Both the position numbers and the translations under genes were made by a program. Of a DNA stretch of 64,000 nt, positions 36,029 through 45,315 are shown piece after piece; the first letter of the stretch is position 1, and each line of letters opens with the position of its first letter. The stretch is from NCBI GenBank assembly GCA_964554795.1, contig CAZKQB010000011.1:8582-72581 (forward strand), in the 5' to 3' direction. The notes beneath the pieces were generated by a model. That model searched no databases. It had not been told where the DNA came from and was given only the letters and a program-made list of their open reading frames with translations. The stretch is from SFHK01 sp964554795. GTDB lineage: Bacteria; Bacillota; Clostridia; Christensenellales; Aristaeellaceae.

Positions 36029-36907
36029 TTGGTCAGACGTCCCGTTCCGCCGATCATAAATATGGGCTGCGTATATTTCTATACAGGCCTTGCTCAGCGG
36101 TTCCCGTTTCAGATTACATCCTGCGGGCACTTTGTCGTGGGGGAGGGCTTTTATACCGAGAGAGATAAGCGCGAGGATTATCAGCTGATTCACACGCTGG
36201 AGGGCGCAGGCTATCTGATTGTGGACGGTGTGCGCCGGGAGCTTCCGGCCGGAAGCTATGTGCTGATCGACTGCAGCAGGTATCATTACTACGCAGTCAA
36301 TGGCGATCACTGGGCGTACGATTATATGCATCTTGCCGGGGACGGGATGAAGGCATATCTGGACAATGTATTTACGCTGCCGCTGCTGTTCTTTCCTTCC
36401 GAGGTTACCATGCTGAACAGCTATATGAGTACCGTTCTGAACACGCATATTCAGGATGACGTTGTGGGCTATGCCCAGGCGTGCGCGCTGGGCGCATCAA
36501 TTCTCAATGAGATTGTGAAGGAGTGCGAGCGCAGCGCGCAGCTGAGCGCCAGAGAGGCGGGCGAGCGCGGCAAGCGCGATATTGAGAGCGCGCTTCTGTT
36601 CATGCGCTGTCATTATATGGAAACGATCACGTTGGACGATCTGGTTCAGAAAACGTATATGACAAAGTACCACTTCTGCCACCGCTTCAAGCAGATTACA
36701 GGCATGTCGCCCTATCAGTTTCTGCTGCATGTGCGCATTGAGAACGCGAGAAAGCTGCTTCTGAATTGCGATGACACGCTGTATGCCATTGCCGAGCGGT
36801 GCGGCTTTGGAGACGTTGGCTCATTTATCCGACAGTTCAAGCGAATTGTCGGTCAGACGCCCGGCGAGCTGCGCGCCCAGCATCGAAGGCGGATTGGCGA
36901 GGAGTAG
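36029..36907 (+). CDS. AraC-family transcriptional regulator
   Basis: The 292-residue protein has an N-terminal cupin-like sensor (LEGAGYLIVDGVRRELPAGSY) and a C-terminal pair of helix-turn-helix units (ITLDDLVQKTYMTKYHFC and TLYAIAERCGFGDVGSFIRQ). The start is a TTG with AAGGAG 9 bases upstream. It is divergent from importer 2 with overlapping promoters, so it probably activates the importer when the matching sugar is present. Its stop is 2 bases from the convergent DUF5131 gene. Confidence 0.9.
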   Translation: MVRRPVPPIINMGCVYFYTGLAQRFPFQITSCGHFVVGEGFYTERDKREDYQLIHTLEGAGYLIVDGVRRELPAGSYVLIDCSRYHYYAVNGDHWAYDYMHLAGDGMKAYLDNVFTLPLLFFPSEVTMLNSYMSTVLNTHIQDDVVGYAQACALGASILNEIVKECERSAQLSAREAGERGKRDIESALLFMRCHYMETITLDDLVQKTYMTKYHFCHRFKQITGMSPYQFLLHVRIENARKLLLNCDDTLYAIAERCGFGDVGSFIRQFKRIVGQTPGELRAQHRRRIGEE

Positions 36908-36909
36908 GC

Positions 36910-37635
36910 CTACGGGCGATAGTCGATATTCGCCCTTTGCGCCTGCGCGAGCTGTAAGCGGTGGGACGGGAGAAGGTAGGTTTTCCCGTCCTTTTTGAAA
37001 TTCGCACCGGTCTGGTGAAAGGTAAAGGAAACTCCAGCTGCTTCGCACTGGCGGCGTAGGGAGAGAATCCATTGAAAATCGCACGGACGCGCGCCCTCGT
37101 AGGCTTCGCCGCCCGCTGAAACCCATTGGATTCGGCCGGAGGCGAGATAAGGCTCCAGATGAAGCTCCTCCAGAAGCGGGGAGGCCGCGATGCCGCGCGC
37201 GGCGGCTGGAAACTCCAGCAAAAAAGGAATGCGCTCGTCGGCGCGGCGCTGATTTTCGGTGCTGACGGAAAGACGAACATTCGGATAGCCGTCGCCCCAG
37301 TCGAGCGGCAGCAGGGTACGAGCGCGGTCGATGCGCTTGGTGAAGATTTCAAACGTACAGTCCGGCCGCGCACGGATGATGCGGAAGGCGTCGCCGCGCC
37401 ATTCATCCGCGTCCTCCAGAAAGAAATCGGACGTGAAGCAGGTGAAGAAGGTCGTTCCGGAGGGATAGCGGAATTCGCCGCTTCGCCTGCGCGAAAGCGG
37501 TTTGGAAAAGCCCGATGCGTTTTTGTGAATGGCGGTTTCTACGCCGCGCAGACGATCGAGCGCGAACACATAGCAGTGCGCGCAGCCCTCGCTCACGCGT
37601 CGACAGCCGTGCCACGGGTTCCAGAATTCAGCCAT
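36910..37635 (-). CDS. DUF5131 (phage Gp37/Gp68-like) protein
   Basis: The 241-residue product begins with WNPWHGC and a CX6CX2CY cluster (GCRRVSEGCAHCY), the hallmark of this family. The cluster resembles radical SAM or Fe-S binding sites, and a TKRIDRA segment follows as in relatives. Homologues occur in phages and chromosomes; the function is not established. It converges with the AraC gene and has no clear operon partner. It could be a remnant of mobile DNA, but no phage genes are nearby. Confidence 0.82.
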   Translation of the reverse strand: MAEFWNPWHGCRRVSEGCAHCYVFALDRLRGVETAIHKNASGFSKPLSRRRSGEFRYPSGTTFFTCFTSDFFLEDADEWRGDAFRIIRARPDCTFEIFTKRIDRARTLLPLDWGDGYPNVRLSVSTENQRRADERIPFLLEFPAAARGIAASPLLEELHLEPYLASGRIQWVSAGGEAYEGARPCDFQWILSLRRQCEAAGVSFTFHQTGANFKKDGKTYLLPSHRLQLAQAQRANIDYRP

Positions 37636-37650
37636 GAACGTCTCCTTTGG

Positions 37651-37686
37651 GAAAAAAGAATGCGGGAGGACAGCTTGCCCTCCCGC
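37651..37686 (-). terminator. Rho-independent terminator of the sugar isomerase gene
   Basis: Read on the minus strand, GCGGGAGG and CCTCCCGC enclose a 9-base loop and are followed by ATTCTTTTTT, just after the stop at 37695. Confidence 0.85.
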
Positions 37687-37694
37687 TTGTAGCC

Positions 37695-38540
37695 TTAACC
37701 GATTCGTGCCTTCAGGAAATCGACGGCCTTGTGGATGTCTGCCTCGGGGCTGTCGCCGACCTCGCGCTCAATCGTAAGGAAGCCTTTGTAGCCGATGTCG
37801 TCCAGCGCCGCAAGATATTTGTCAAACGGCACGCCGCCCTCGCCCAGCGGAACCTCCAGGAACGCAGCGTCGGTGACCAGCGCGTCCTCGCGCACAAGGC
37901 CATATACGGCCTCCGGATTGGACTCGCGCAGCTTCACGCCATCCTTGGCGTGGGTGTGAACGATGTAATCCTTCAGGTTGTAGACCGCCTGCACGGGGTC
38001 GTCGCCGGTGACCATTACGAGGTTTGCGGGGTCGAGATTGACGGCTACGCCGGTTGAATGCAGGCTGTCGAGAAAGTGCTTGAGCGTCAGGCTGGTTTCA
38101 GGGCCGGTTTCAATGGCAAAGTGCGCGTCGAGACTGTCGGCGTAGGCGGCCAGCTCGCCGCATGCATCCTGCAAAATGTGGAAGCGCGGGTGATCCTCGC
38201 TTGCGGGTACGACGCCGATGTGCGTGGTGACGACATTGGTTTCCAGATCCTTGGCCAGATCCAGAATGCGCTTGGAGCGCTCGATCAGCTCGGGGTTCTT
38301 CTCGGGATTGTAGAAGCCGTGGCCGAGGTCGCCGCACAGCGCGGAGATCACAAGCCCGCGATCCTTTACGGCGTGCAGGAAATCGCGGCGCTTCTGACCG
38401 GTCAGGTTTTCAGGAGACATTTCACCGCGCGTGGCGTACACCTGCACACCCTGCGCGCCCAGATTGCGCGTGATGTCCAGTGCCTCGGGGAACGGTTTCC
38501 GGAAGGAATCCAGAATGATGCCAATCGGGAACTTGTACAT
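37695..38540 (-). CDS. Sugar phosphate isomerase/epimerase family TIM-barrel protein
   Basis: The 281-residue protein has a xylose isomerase-like barrel, with LGAQGVQVYATRGE, NVVTTHIGVVP, FAIETGPET, AVNLDPANL and VHTHAKDG holding the likely metal ligands Glu, Asp and His. Such enzymes epimerise or isomerise keto sugars. The ATG at 38540 has AGGTGA upstream and a promoter at 38578-38606. It is monocistronic with its own terminator, so no partner hints at its substrate. Confidence 0.85.
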   Translation of the reverse strand: MYKFPIGIILDSFRKPFPEALDITRNLGAQGVQVYATRGEMSPENLTGQKRRDFLHAVKDRGLVISALCGDLGHGFYNPEKNPELIERSKRILDLAKDLETNVVTTHIGVVPASEDHPRFHILQDACGELAAYADSLDAHFAIETGPETSLTLKHFLDSLHSTGVAVNLDPANLVMVTGDDPVQAVYNLKDYIVHTHAKDGVKLRESNPEAVYGLVREDALVTDAAFLEVPLGEGGVPFDKYLAALDDIGYKGFLTIEREVGDSPEADIHKAVDFLKARIG

Positions 38541-38577
38541 GCAATTCACCTCATACCTTGTTTTTTTCATTAAATCC

Positions 38578-38606
38578 ATTGTACAACATCCGGCGGAGAA
38601 TTGCAA
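38578..38606 (-). promoter_or_regulatory. Promoter of the sugar isomerase gene
   Basis: TTGCAA (38606-38601) and TACAAT (38583-38578) on the minus strand are 17 bases apart, 37 bases before the ATG. Confidence 0.75.
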
Positions 38607-38643
38607 GAGAAAATGGAAATATATAACAATATAACAAAAATGA

Positions 38644-38672
38644 TTGACGCAGGAGTGCGGCCAGGGTAAAAT
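38644..38672 (+). promoter_or_regulatory. Promoter of the CAP-domain protein gene
   Basis: TTGACG (38644-38649) and TAAAAT (38667-38672) are 17 bases apart. Confidence 0.75.
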
Positions 38673-38719
38673 GGAGATGCATTCCGGAAATGCGAAAGAA
38701 CGGTAAGGAAGTGAAAAAT

Positions 38720-39475
38720 ATGCAAACAAAACGATATAAGGCATGGCTGGCTGCGGTTTTTGCTGCAGTGCTGCTATTTACATCCAGCGCGCTGGCAGCC
38801 TCCTGCAGTCTGAGCTCGCAGAAAACGGAAAAAGGCGCGTTGATCAAGTGGAACGGGAAGTGCTGTCGTTCATCCTGCACGCTGACGCTGTATCGGGATG
38901 GATGGCCAGTCAAGTGCGCCTCTGTTTCCGGCGCGAAGGGACAGTGCCTGATTCCCAATTCCTATCTGAAGGCGAAGGGAACCTATACGGTTCGCCTGAA
39001 GAGCGGAAATGCGTGTGAAACCATTACGATCGGCACAGTTGGGAAGAAGACGGACGCGAAGACGGATGCGCCGTCTGCCGACGAGCCGAAGCAGGAGATC
39101 GAAAATGAGGGCGTAACCTCGAGCTCGGCTGCCAGTCAGGTCATTCAGCTGGTGAACGAGGAGCGCGCAAAGCATGGGCTTGCGCCTCTTACACCGTCTG
39201 CGGAGCTAACGCGTGCCGCATGTGTTCGTGCCGGAGAGATCGTTTCGAAATTCAGCCACACGCGTCCGGATGGGACGGCGTGGAGCACGGTGTCCTCTGC
39301 TGCCTATGGCGAGAACATCGCCAAGGGACAGCGCGATGCGGAGCGCGTGATGGCTGCGTGGATGAGCTCAAGCGGACATAGGGCCAATATCCTGCGCGAA
39401 AGCTACGGATCCATCGGCGTATGCGCCTATAAGGTTGGAGGAACAATCTACTGGGTGCAGCTGTTTGGAAGGTAA
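38720..39475 (+). CDS. Secreted CAP-domain (SCP-like) protein
   Basis: The 251-residue product has a signal peptide (MQTKRYKAWLAAVFAAVLLF, cleaved near SSALA), a Cys-rich beta domain of about 90 residues, a charged linker, and a C-terminal CAP domain of ~115 residues. The CAP domain shows LVNEERAKHGLAPL, FSHTRPDG, YGENIAKG and SGHRANIL, the usual His and Glu positions. Bacterial CAP proteins are extracellular and their roles are mostly unknown. The ATG at 38720 gives the clean signal peptide; an in-frame ATG at 38690 adds 10 polar residues and lacks a ribosome site. Confidence 0.9.
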   Translation: MQTKRYKAWLAAVFAAVLLFTSSALAASCSLSSQKTEKGALIKWNGKCCRSSCTLTLYRDGWPVKCASVSGAKGQCLIPNSYLKAKGTYTVRLKSGNACETITIGTVGKKTDAKTDAPSADEPKQEIENEGVTSSSAASQVIQLVNEERAKHGLAPLTPSAELTRAACVRAGEIVSKFSHTRPDGTAWSTVSSAAYGENIAKGQRDAERVMAAWMSSSGHRANILRESYGSIGVCAYKVGGTIYWVQLFGR

Positions 39476-39515
39476 ACGAAGGCTCCATTGAAAAAGGCTT
39501 TTTCGGGGCGAGCGG

Positions 39516-39544
39516 TTGCGGCCGTTCGCCCTGCGTGTTATAAT
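39516..39544 (+). promoter_or_regulatory. Promoter of the polytopic membrane protein gene
   Basis: TTGCGG (39516-39521) and TATAAT (39539-39544) are 17 bases apart, which places the true start at the ATG at 39578. Confidence 0.75.
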
Positions 39545-39577
39545 GGAAGCAAATCAGACGAATGGATTGGAGACCAT

Positions 39578-41518
39578 ATGCTGGGAATCGTTGTATTGGC
39601 AGCGTTTGAGCTGTTTGGCGTCGCGCAGGCATGGCGTTTGTTTTCACGGCGCAGCCGCACGGTGCGGCTATGGCTGGGCATGGTGATGGGGCTAATGGAG
39701 ATGATGTGGCTGCCGTCCCTGTTTGCCTTCGCGTTCGACTTTACGCTTCCTGCGCAGAGGCTGGCGCTGCTCACGTCGGCGCTGGCGGCGGTGGGCTGCG
39801 CGTTTCTTAAGCCGAGGACTTCGGCGCTTTCGAAGGCCGCGCCAAAGCAGGAGCTACCGCTGCAAGTGATTCTTTGCCTGGTGCTTCCGGCGACGCTTAT
39901 CTCCGGGTACCTTCAGTATACGCACATGTTTCGCGAGGTGGACGGCGCGCTGTACGTGGGGCAATCGACCTATGGAGACCTGTGCATGCACGCGAGCTTT
40001 GCCACGGGTCTGATTGGGCAGAGCTATCCGCCGGAATACACGATTTTGCCGGGAACGCGGCTGGGCTATCCCTTCCTTGTGGACGCACTGAGCGCCACCA
40101 TGCTCATCTATGGAACGCCGCTGGCCGCTGCATTTTCCGTGCCGGGCACGCTGATGACGGGGCTGATCTGGCTGGGCTTTGCACTGTTTGCGTGGGAAAT
40201 CACCGGGAAGAGGAGTGCGGTGGCGCTTGCGTTCGTGCTGCTGTTCTTCAACGGTGGACTGGGCTTTTTGGGAACGCTGGATCGCGTGACGTCCGATCCT
40301 TCGGCGCTGAATGAGGCGCTGAACGGCTATTATCAGACGCCCACCAACATGCCGGATGTGAATCTGCGCTGGGTGAATGCGCTGTGCGACCTGCTTGTGC
40401 CGCAGCGCACGCTGATGGCTGGCTGGCTGTGCGTACTTCCGGCGCTATATCTGCTGGTTGTGGCGATGAGGGAAAAGTGCGCGGCGGCCTTCCTCGTGGT
40501 CGGACTATGGGCAGGGCCCATGCCGATGATTCACACGCATTCCTTTCTGGCGCTGGGTGTGATCAGCCTGGGCGCGATGATCGACTGTCTGATTCGGGAA
40601 AAAGCGCATCGTCTCAAGGTGCTCATGCTTTTTGGGCTCTACGGGCTGACGGCCTGTGCGCTGGCGTTTCCGCAGCTGCTTGAGTGGACGTTCCCGCAGA
40701 CGGTCGGCGGCGGCTCGCTCCGGCTGCTGTTTAACTGGGTGAACAACGACGGGAACGGCGGCTTGATCGACGAGTATTTCTGGTTCTGGATTAAGAATGT
40801 CGGGCTCGTGTATCTAATCTTTCCGCTCGCAGCGCTCACGATTCGAAAGCGTGGGGTGAAGGCACTATCGCTGGGGTGCTTGCTGCTATACGCACTGGCA
40901 GAAACGGTTGTGTTTCAGCCGAATGTATACGACAACAATAAGCTGTTCTATGTGGCGTTTCTGACCATGCTTCCGGCGGCGGCTGAGCTTCTGGTGGATC
41001 TCTATGCGCGCCTGAAGGGCATTCGGGGACGGTGCGTGCTGGTAGCGGCTTTTCTTCTGGCAAGCACGCTGTCCGGTGCGATTACTATTGCTCGCGAGGT
41101 GAAGAGCGAGTACCAGATTTTCGGGAAGGAGCAGGTGGAGGCAGCGGCGTTTATTCGGGAAAATACGCTTGCGGATGGCCTGTTCCTGACGGAGACCAAC
41201 CACAACAATGCCCCGGCGGTGCTGGCCGGGCGAAAAATTGTGTGCGGCGCCGACCTGTATCTGTACTTCCATGGCGTGGACTATGCCCAGCGCGCAGAGG
41301 ATGCGAGGCGCATGCTGGCAGATCCGGAGGGTACGGCGGAGCTTTATGACCAGTATGGCGTGGACTATGTGTTCTATTCCTCCTATGAAGTGCAGAGCGG
41401 CGACCTTGCGGCGCTGAAGGAGCACTATCCGCTGATCTACGAGGGCGGCGCGTGGTACGACGAAATCTATATTTTCGCAGTTTCTCCGCGGGCACAGGTA
41501 GCTGCTCAGGCGGGTTAA
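39578..41518 (+). CDS. Polytopic membrane protein, GT-C-like
   Basis: The 646-residue protein has about a dozen hydrophobic helices and a conserved-looking extracytoplasmic loop (GDLCMHASFATGLIG, then TRLGYPFLVDALSA) like those in large GT-C-type membrane proteins. A soluble C-terminal part (EQVEAAAFIRENTLADGLF, then DQYGVDYVFYSS) resembles the extracytoplasmic domains of such proteins. A lipid-linked sugar transferase role is possible, but the catalytic acidic loop is not certain. The ATG at 39578 is preferred because it lies after the promoter; the open frame to 39488 begins before it. It is monocistronic. Confidence 0.75.
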   Translation: MLGIVVLAAFELFGVAQAWRLFSRRSRTVRLWLGMVMGLMEMMWLPSLFAFAFDFTLPAQRLALLTSALAAVGCAFLKPRTSALSKAAPKQELPLQVILCLVLPATLISGYLQYTHMFREVDGALYVGQSTYGDLCMHASFATGLIGQSYPPEYTILPGTRLGYPFLVDALSATMLIYGTPLAAAFSVPGTLMTGLIWLGFALFAWEITGKRSAVALAFVLLFFNGGLGFLGTLDRVTSDPSALNEALNGYYQTPTNMPDVNLRWVNALCDLLVPQRTLMAGWLCVLPALYLLVVAMREKCAAAFLVVGLWAGPMPMIHTHSFLALGVISLGAMIDCLIREKAHRLKVLMLFGLYGLTACALAFPQLLEWTFPQTVGGGSLRLLFNWVNNDGNGGLIDEYFWFWIKNVGLVYLIFPLAALTIRKRGVKALSLGCLLLYALAETVVFQPNVYDNNKLFYVAFLTMLPAAAELLVDLYARLKGIRGRCVLVAAFLLASTLSGAITIAREVKSEYQIFGKEQVEAAAFIRENTLADGLFLTETNHNNAPAVLAGRKIVCGADLYLYFHGVDYAQRAEDARRMLADPEGTAELYDQYGVDYVFYSSYEVQSGDLAALKEHYPLIYEGGAWYDEIYIFAVSPRAQVAAQAG

Positions 41519-41562
41519 CGGAGAATATCGGTTTCACCTTCAAAATATAATGGAAGTATAAC

Positions 41563-41591
41563 TTGCGTTTTTATAAGGGCTGCGATAAAAT
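41563..41591 (+). promoter_or_regulatory. Promoter of the MarR gene
   Basis: TTGCGT (41563-41568) and TAAAAT (41586-41591) are 17 bases apart, 36 bases before the ATG. Confidence 0.7.
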
Positions 41592-41627
41592 AGGTTTCGT
41601 TGCGTAATAAACGCTGGGGGGACACAA

Positions 41628-42086
41628 ATGGAAAACTGCACGAATGAAAGACAGGAAACCTTGGAGAAGATCGCACGGCAGGTGCTGACCGCCGCCCCGG
41701 TTTTCAAAAAAAGGCTGTTAAGGCCGGACGTTGAGCAGAAGGACAACCCGATTCCGCTTTCGTATGTTCAGGTGCTTGCGGCGCTGGACGAGGCAGACAG
41801 GCTGTCGGTCTCGGAAATCTCTACTCGTTTTGACATCGCCAAGCCCAACATTACACCGCTGATCGATCGCATGATCAATGCCGGCTACGTCACGCGCGAA
41901 CGCAATGCGGCTGACCGTCGCGTCGTCCACGTGGTGATCCTTGATAAGGGCCGCGAGAAGGTGCGAGACACGGTTGAGGCGCTGAGAGTGTGCATGGAGG
42001 CGTGGGCGAAGGATCTGGATGTGGGTAAGCTTGAAACCCTCTCCAATGCGCTCGAAACGATCCGCGTGTTGCTGGGAAACGAATAA
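41628..42086 (+). CDS. MarR-family transcriptional regulator
   Basis: The 152-residue product has the winged helix of MarR proteins: LSVSEISTRFDIAKPNITPL as the DNA-recognition region and VTRERNAADRRVVHVVILDKG as the wing. These dimeric repressors usually respond to small phenolic or lipophilic compounds. GGGGG precedes the ATG. It lies upstream of a large cell wall-binding lipoprotein, with a hairpin between, so its target could be that gene or itself; this is not shown by any operator I can see. Confidence 0.9.
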   Translation: MENCTNERQETLEKIARQVLTAAPVFKKRLLRPDVEQKDNPIPLSYVQVLAALDEADRLSVSEISTRFDIAKPNITPLIDRMINAGYVTRERNAADRRVVHVVILDKGREKVRDTVEALRVCMEAWAKDLDVGKLETLSNALETIRVLLGNE

Positions 42087-42093
42087 TCTGAAA

Positions 42094-42129
42094 ATTTGGC
42101 GGGGTGAAGCAACTTTCATCCTGCCAAAT
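42094..42129 (+). other. Hairpin after the MarR gene
   Basis: Arms ATTTGGCGGGGTGAAG and TTTCATCCTGCCAAAT pair with two or three wobbles. No T-run follows, so termination here is uncertain. Confidence 0.45.
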
Positions 42130-42210
42130 GCGTCATTACAGTAATTGCCATAGCCGAAGGATTTCGGAAACGCGCGCCGTAAGGGCCAGCGCGGAGGGGA
42201 GGATGGAAGA

Positions 42211-45204
42211 ATGAGGACGGTTCGATACGCTTTTCCGGTGCTTGTCGTGGTACTGATGCTGATTTTGGTCGGCTGCGGACCCAAGACGGACACGACGGAC
42301 AAGGATCCGCTGTCCGATTATTCCGTAGACGTGACGCTGCCCTTCCCCACGTCGGGCGCGGTCAGCGCGACGCAGGCGCCGGGATATACAATCCGGCCTG
42401 ATACGCCGATTCAGATTCTCGGCTGGATGAACGAGCAGCTGGATTCCTCCGTACAGGATGCGTATACCGAGCTATCGCTCGGCTCGCTGGGTACGGCGGT
42501 GCGAAATCTTCAGAAGCGCCTGATTGAGCTCGGGTATATGTCGGGCACGGCGTCTGGCACGTTCGATCAGGCAACTGCGCAGGCAGTGCGCCTGTTTGAG
42601 GCGGCCTATGGCCGCACAGCGACCGGCGTGGCGTCGCAGCTGATGCAGGTGTATCTGTTCTCGGACAGCGCGAAGATTTATACCGGCATTGAGCCGATTA
42701 CCACGCAGCAGGCTTCCGCTGATTATCAGCGGCTGGAGCGCGGTAGCATCGGTACCGCGGTCACGCGCCTTCAGAATCGGTTGATTGAGCTGGGGTATAT
42801 GGACGGAAAGGCTAACGGCGTGTTTGACCAGGCAACGGAAAATGCCGTGAAGGCGTTTGAGGCAGCCTATGGCAAGCAGCGCACAGGCATTGCGACGGTT
42901 TCGATGCAGAGCTATCTGTTTGCCGACAGCGCGCTGCGCGCCGGTGAAAGCGCGCAGACAACGCCGCGGCCGACGGCCGTCCCTGCAGACGATGACGGGC
43001 AGGATGCGGTTACCTATAAGGCGCTTCAATACGGCAGCAAGGGCGAGAGCGTGAAGCAGCTGCAGCAGCGCCTGAAGGAGCTTGGCTACTTGTCCGGCAA
43101 GGCAGACGGCATTTATGGAAACGCCACGGTAAAAGCCGTAAAGGCGTTTGAAAAGGCTTACGGCCAGAAGCAGACCGGAATTGCGTCGGTGGGCATGCAG
43201 ATGCATTTGTATGCAGACGATGCGATTGCCTACGGCTCTGCGACTCCGGCGCCGACTACCGCTGCGTCCGAAGATACATATCGCACGCTTTCCAAGGGCA
43301 GCTACGGCGAGGATGTCGTGGCGCTGCAGGCGCGGCTGAAGAAGCTGGGCTATCTGTCCGGCAAGGCCGACGGCTACTATGGCGACGACACTGCCAGCGC
43401 CGTATGTGCCTTCGAGAGTCGCCATGGGCGTACGCAGTCCGGCGTGGCGACGGCGGCTATGCAGAAATTCCTATATTCGGACAGCGCAATGTCCAATAAC
43501 TCCGACGGCAGCGGTCAGTCTGCGTATACTGCGCTTTCGGAGGGAAGCTACGGTAGCGCCGTCTACGCACTGCAGCAGCGCTTGATCGAGCTTAAGTTCA
43601 TGGCTGGAACGGCAAGCGGCTACTATGACGCAAATACCGTGGAGGCCGTGAAGGCGTTTGAGGCTGCGTACGGCAGAAACGAAACCGGAATCGCGACCGT
43701 GGCGCTTCAGGAGAAGCTGTATGCGGACGATGCGCCGACCGGGAATGTGACCACGCCTACCGGAGGCACATACAAGAAGCTGAAAAACGGCGACAAGGGG
43801 GACAACGTTGCGCGTCTTCAGTCACGCCTGATTGAGCTGGGCTATCTTTCCGGGACGGTGGATGGCTATTACGGCGCGGGTACCGAGGAGGCTGTGAAGG
43901 CGTTTGAGGCGGCCTACGGTAAAACGCCGACCGGTATTGCAACCTCTGAGCTGCAGAGCTATCTGTATTCGGATTCGGCGTATTACAATACGGACGGTGA
44001 CGTGGCCGTCAGCTATTCTACGCTTTCCAAAGGCGATACCGGCAGCGAGGTTCGAAAGTTGCAGGCGCGTCTGATTGAACTCAAATATCTCACAGGCAAA
44101 TGCGACGGAAAATACGGTGCAGATACGGTGAGCGCCGTGAAGGAGTTTCAGAAGGCGCTGGGGCTTAAGCAGACGGGCACGGCCAGTGCGGCGCTTCAAA
44201 AGGAGCTTTATTCCGAGGATGCGCCTGTAAAGACCTCCACTAAGGTGGTTACGGTCAATAAGACTGCTTACGTAAGCGCAGCGAAGACGAACGTGTATGC
44301 GTCCATCAACGATTCGGAGCCAATGGCGACACTGTCCATCGGAACAGAGGTTACCATATTGCGTACGCGAGGCGAGTGGGCCGAAATCCGCAATGCATCC
44401 GGAGACGTGGCTTACGCGAAGCTGGCTGATTTTGTGCTTTCGTCCGATTCATCGGATGAAGGCGGAGAAAGTGAAACAGTCGTGACTGTGAACGCCTACG
44501 CGATGGTGGTGGAGGATCGGGTTACCGTGTACGCCGAGCCGGATGAGCTGTCCGACAAGCTGGGCACGCTTTCCAAGGGGGCGACGGTTACCTGGACGCG
44601 TACGCGCGGCAGTTGGGCGGAGGTAAAGAATTCCGGCGGCAGTAAGGGCTATGTGTACACGAAGCAGCTTACGGTGCTGGAAGAGCTGGATGACGGCGCC
44701 TCTGCCGACGATACGAAAAAGAGCGAATATTCAACCCTGAAAAACGGCTCGAAGGGCGACAGTGTGAAGCAGCTGCAAAGGCGACTTAAGCAGCTGGGCT
44801 ACTTTGACGGCGACATCGGAGGCAACTACCTTACGAAGACGACGAAGGCTGTGAAGGAGTTTCAGGTAGCCATTGGCATGAAGCAGACGGGCACGGCAAC
44901 GGCGGGGCTTCAGGAGATCCTGTTCTCGGACGCTGCGCCGTCAGCGGGTCAGTACGCGGAGCCGGAGGAAGGAAGCTATCAGGAGCTGAGGCTCGGGGAT
45001 ACGGGCAGCGCCGTGGAGATCCTCCAGTATCGCTTGGCAGCGCTGGGCTATCTGGATGCGCCGGAGGCAGAAATCGGCAGCTTTGATTCGGCCACGCGTA
45101 ATGCGGTCATTGACGTGCAGAACGCCATGGGAATCACGGTCGATGGCATTGCCTCCGCAGAGTTGCAGGCGTTTCTTTCGACGGATGCGGCGAAGGGGCT
45201 ATAA
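42211..45204 (+). CDS. Lipoprotein with nine peptidoglycan-binding repeats and two SH3 domains
   Basis: The 997-residue protein has a lipobox (LVGC, Cys 22). From about residue 85 it has seven PG_binding_1 repeats of ~70 residues, each with a L-x-x-G-x-x-G-x-x-V-x-x-L-Q-x-R-L core, then G-x-x-x-G-x-Y/F and A-V-x-x-F. Two SH3-like domains follow (about 685-745 and 760-820, with VTILRTRGEWAEIR and VTWTRTRGSWAEVK), then two more repeats. It should sit on the membrane and grip the cell wall over a long distance. No catalytic domain is visible, so a scaffold role is likely. The repeats share DNA stretches, which invites recombination; a fragment copy lies at 45316-45377. Confidence 0.9.
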   Translation: MRTVRYAFPVLVVVLMLILVGCGPKTDTTDKDPLSDYSVDVTLPFPTSGAVSATQAPGYTIRPDTPIQILGWMNEQLDSSVQDAYTELSLGSLGTAVRNLQKRLIELGYMSGTASGTFDQATAQAVRLFEAAYGRTATGVASQLMQVYLFSDSAKIYTGIEPITTQQASADYQRLERGSIGTAVTRLQNRLIELGYMDGKANGVFDQATENAVKAFEAAYGKQRTGIATVSMQSYLFADSALRAGESAQTTPRPTAVPADDDGQDAVTYKALQYGSKGESVKQLQQRLKELGYLSGKADGIYGNATVKAVKAFEKAYGQKQTGIASVGMQMHLYADDAIAYGSATPAPTTAASEDTYRTLSKGSYGEDVVALQARLKKLGYLSGKADGYYGDDTASAVCAFESRHGRTQSGVATAAMQKFLYSDSAMSNNSDGSGQSAYTALSEGSYGSAVYALQQRLIELKFMAGTASGYYDANTVEAVKAFEAAYGRNETGIATVALQEKLYADDAPTGNVTTPTGGTYKKLKNGDKGDNVARLQSRLIELGYLSGTVDGYYGAGTEEAVKAFEAAYGKTPTGIATSELQSYLYSDSAYYNTDGDVAVSYSTLSKGDTGSEVRKLQARLIELKYLTGKCDGKYGADTVSAVKEFQKALGLKQTGTASAALQKELYSEDAPVKTSTKVVTVNKTAYVSAAKTNVYASINDSEPMATLSIGTEVTILRTRGEWAEIRNASGDVAYAKLADFVLSSDSSDEGGESETVVTVNAYAMVVEDRVTVYAEPDELSDKLGTLSKGATVTWTRTRGSWAEVKNSGGSKGYVYTKQLTVLEELDDGASADDTKKSEYSTLKNGSKGDSVKQLQRRLKQLGYFDGDIGGNYLTKTTKAVKEFQVAIGMKQTGTATAGLQEILFSDAAPSAGQYAEPEEGSYQELRLGDTGSAVEILQYRLAALGYLDAPEAEIGSFDSATRNAVIDVQNAMGITVDGIASAELQAFLSTDAAKGL

Positions 45205-45219
45205 AGGAATCAATGAATG

Positions 45220-45253
45220 CACGGGCGGACGTACAGAGAGACGTTCGCCCGTG
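45220..45253 (+). other. Hairpin after the repeat lipoprotein gene
   Basis: Arms CACGGGCGGACGT and ACGTTCGCCCGTG (one wobble) enclose an 8-base loop, 15 bases after the stop. A T-run is absent, so it may be a weak terminator or a stability element. Confidence 0.5.
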
Positions 45254-45315
45254 TAGTCGATATAGACAGCATTTGAAGGGGTAGCGAGGTGTCGTCCGAA
45301 GGCGGTAGGCGATTT

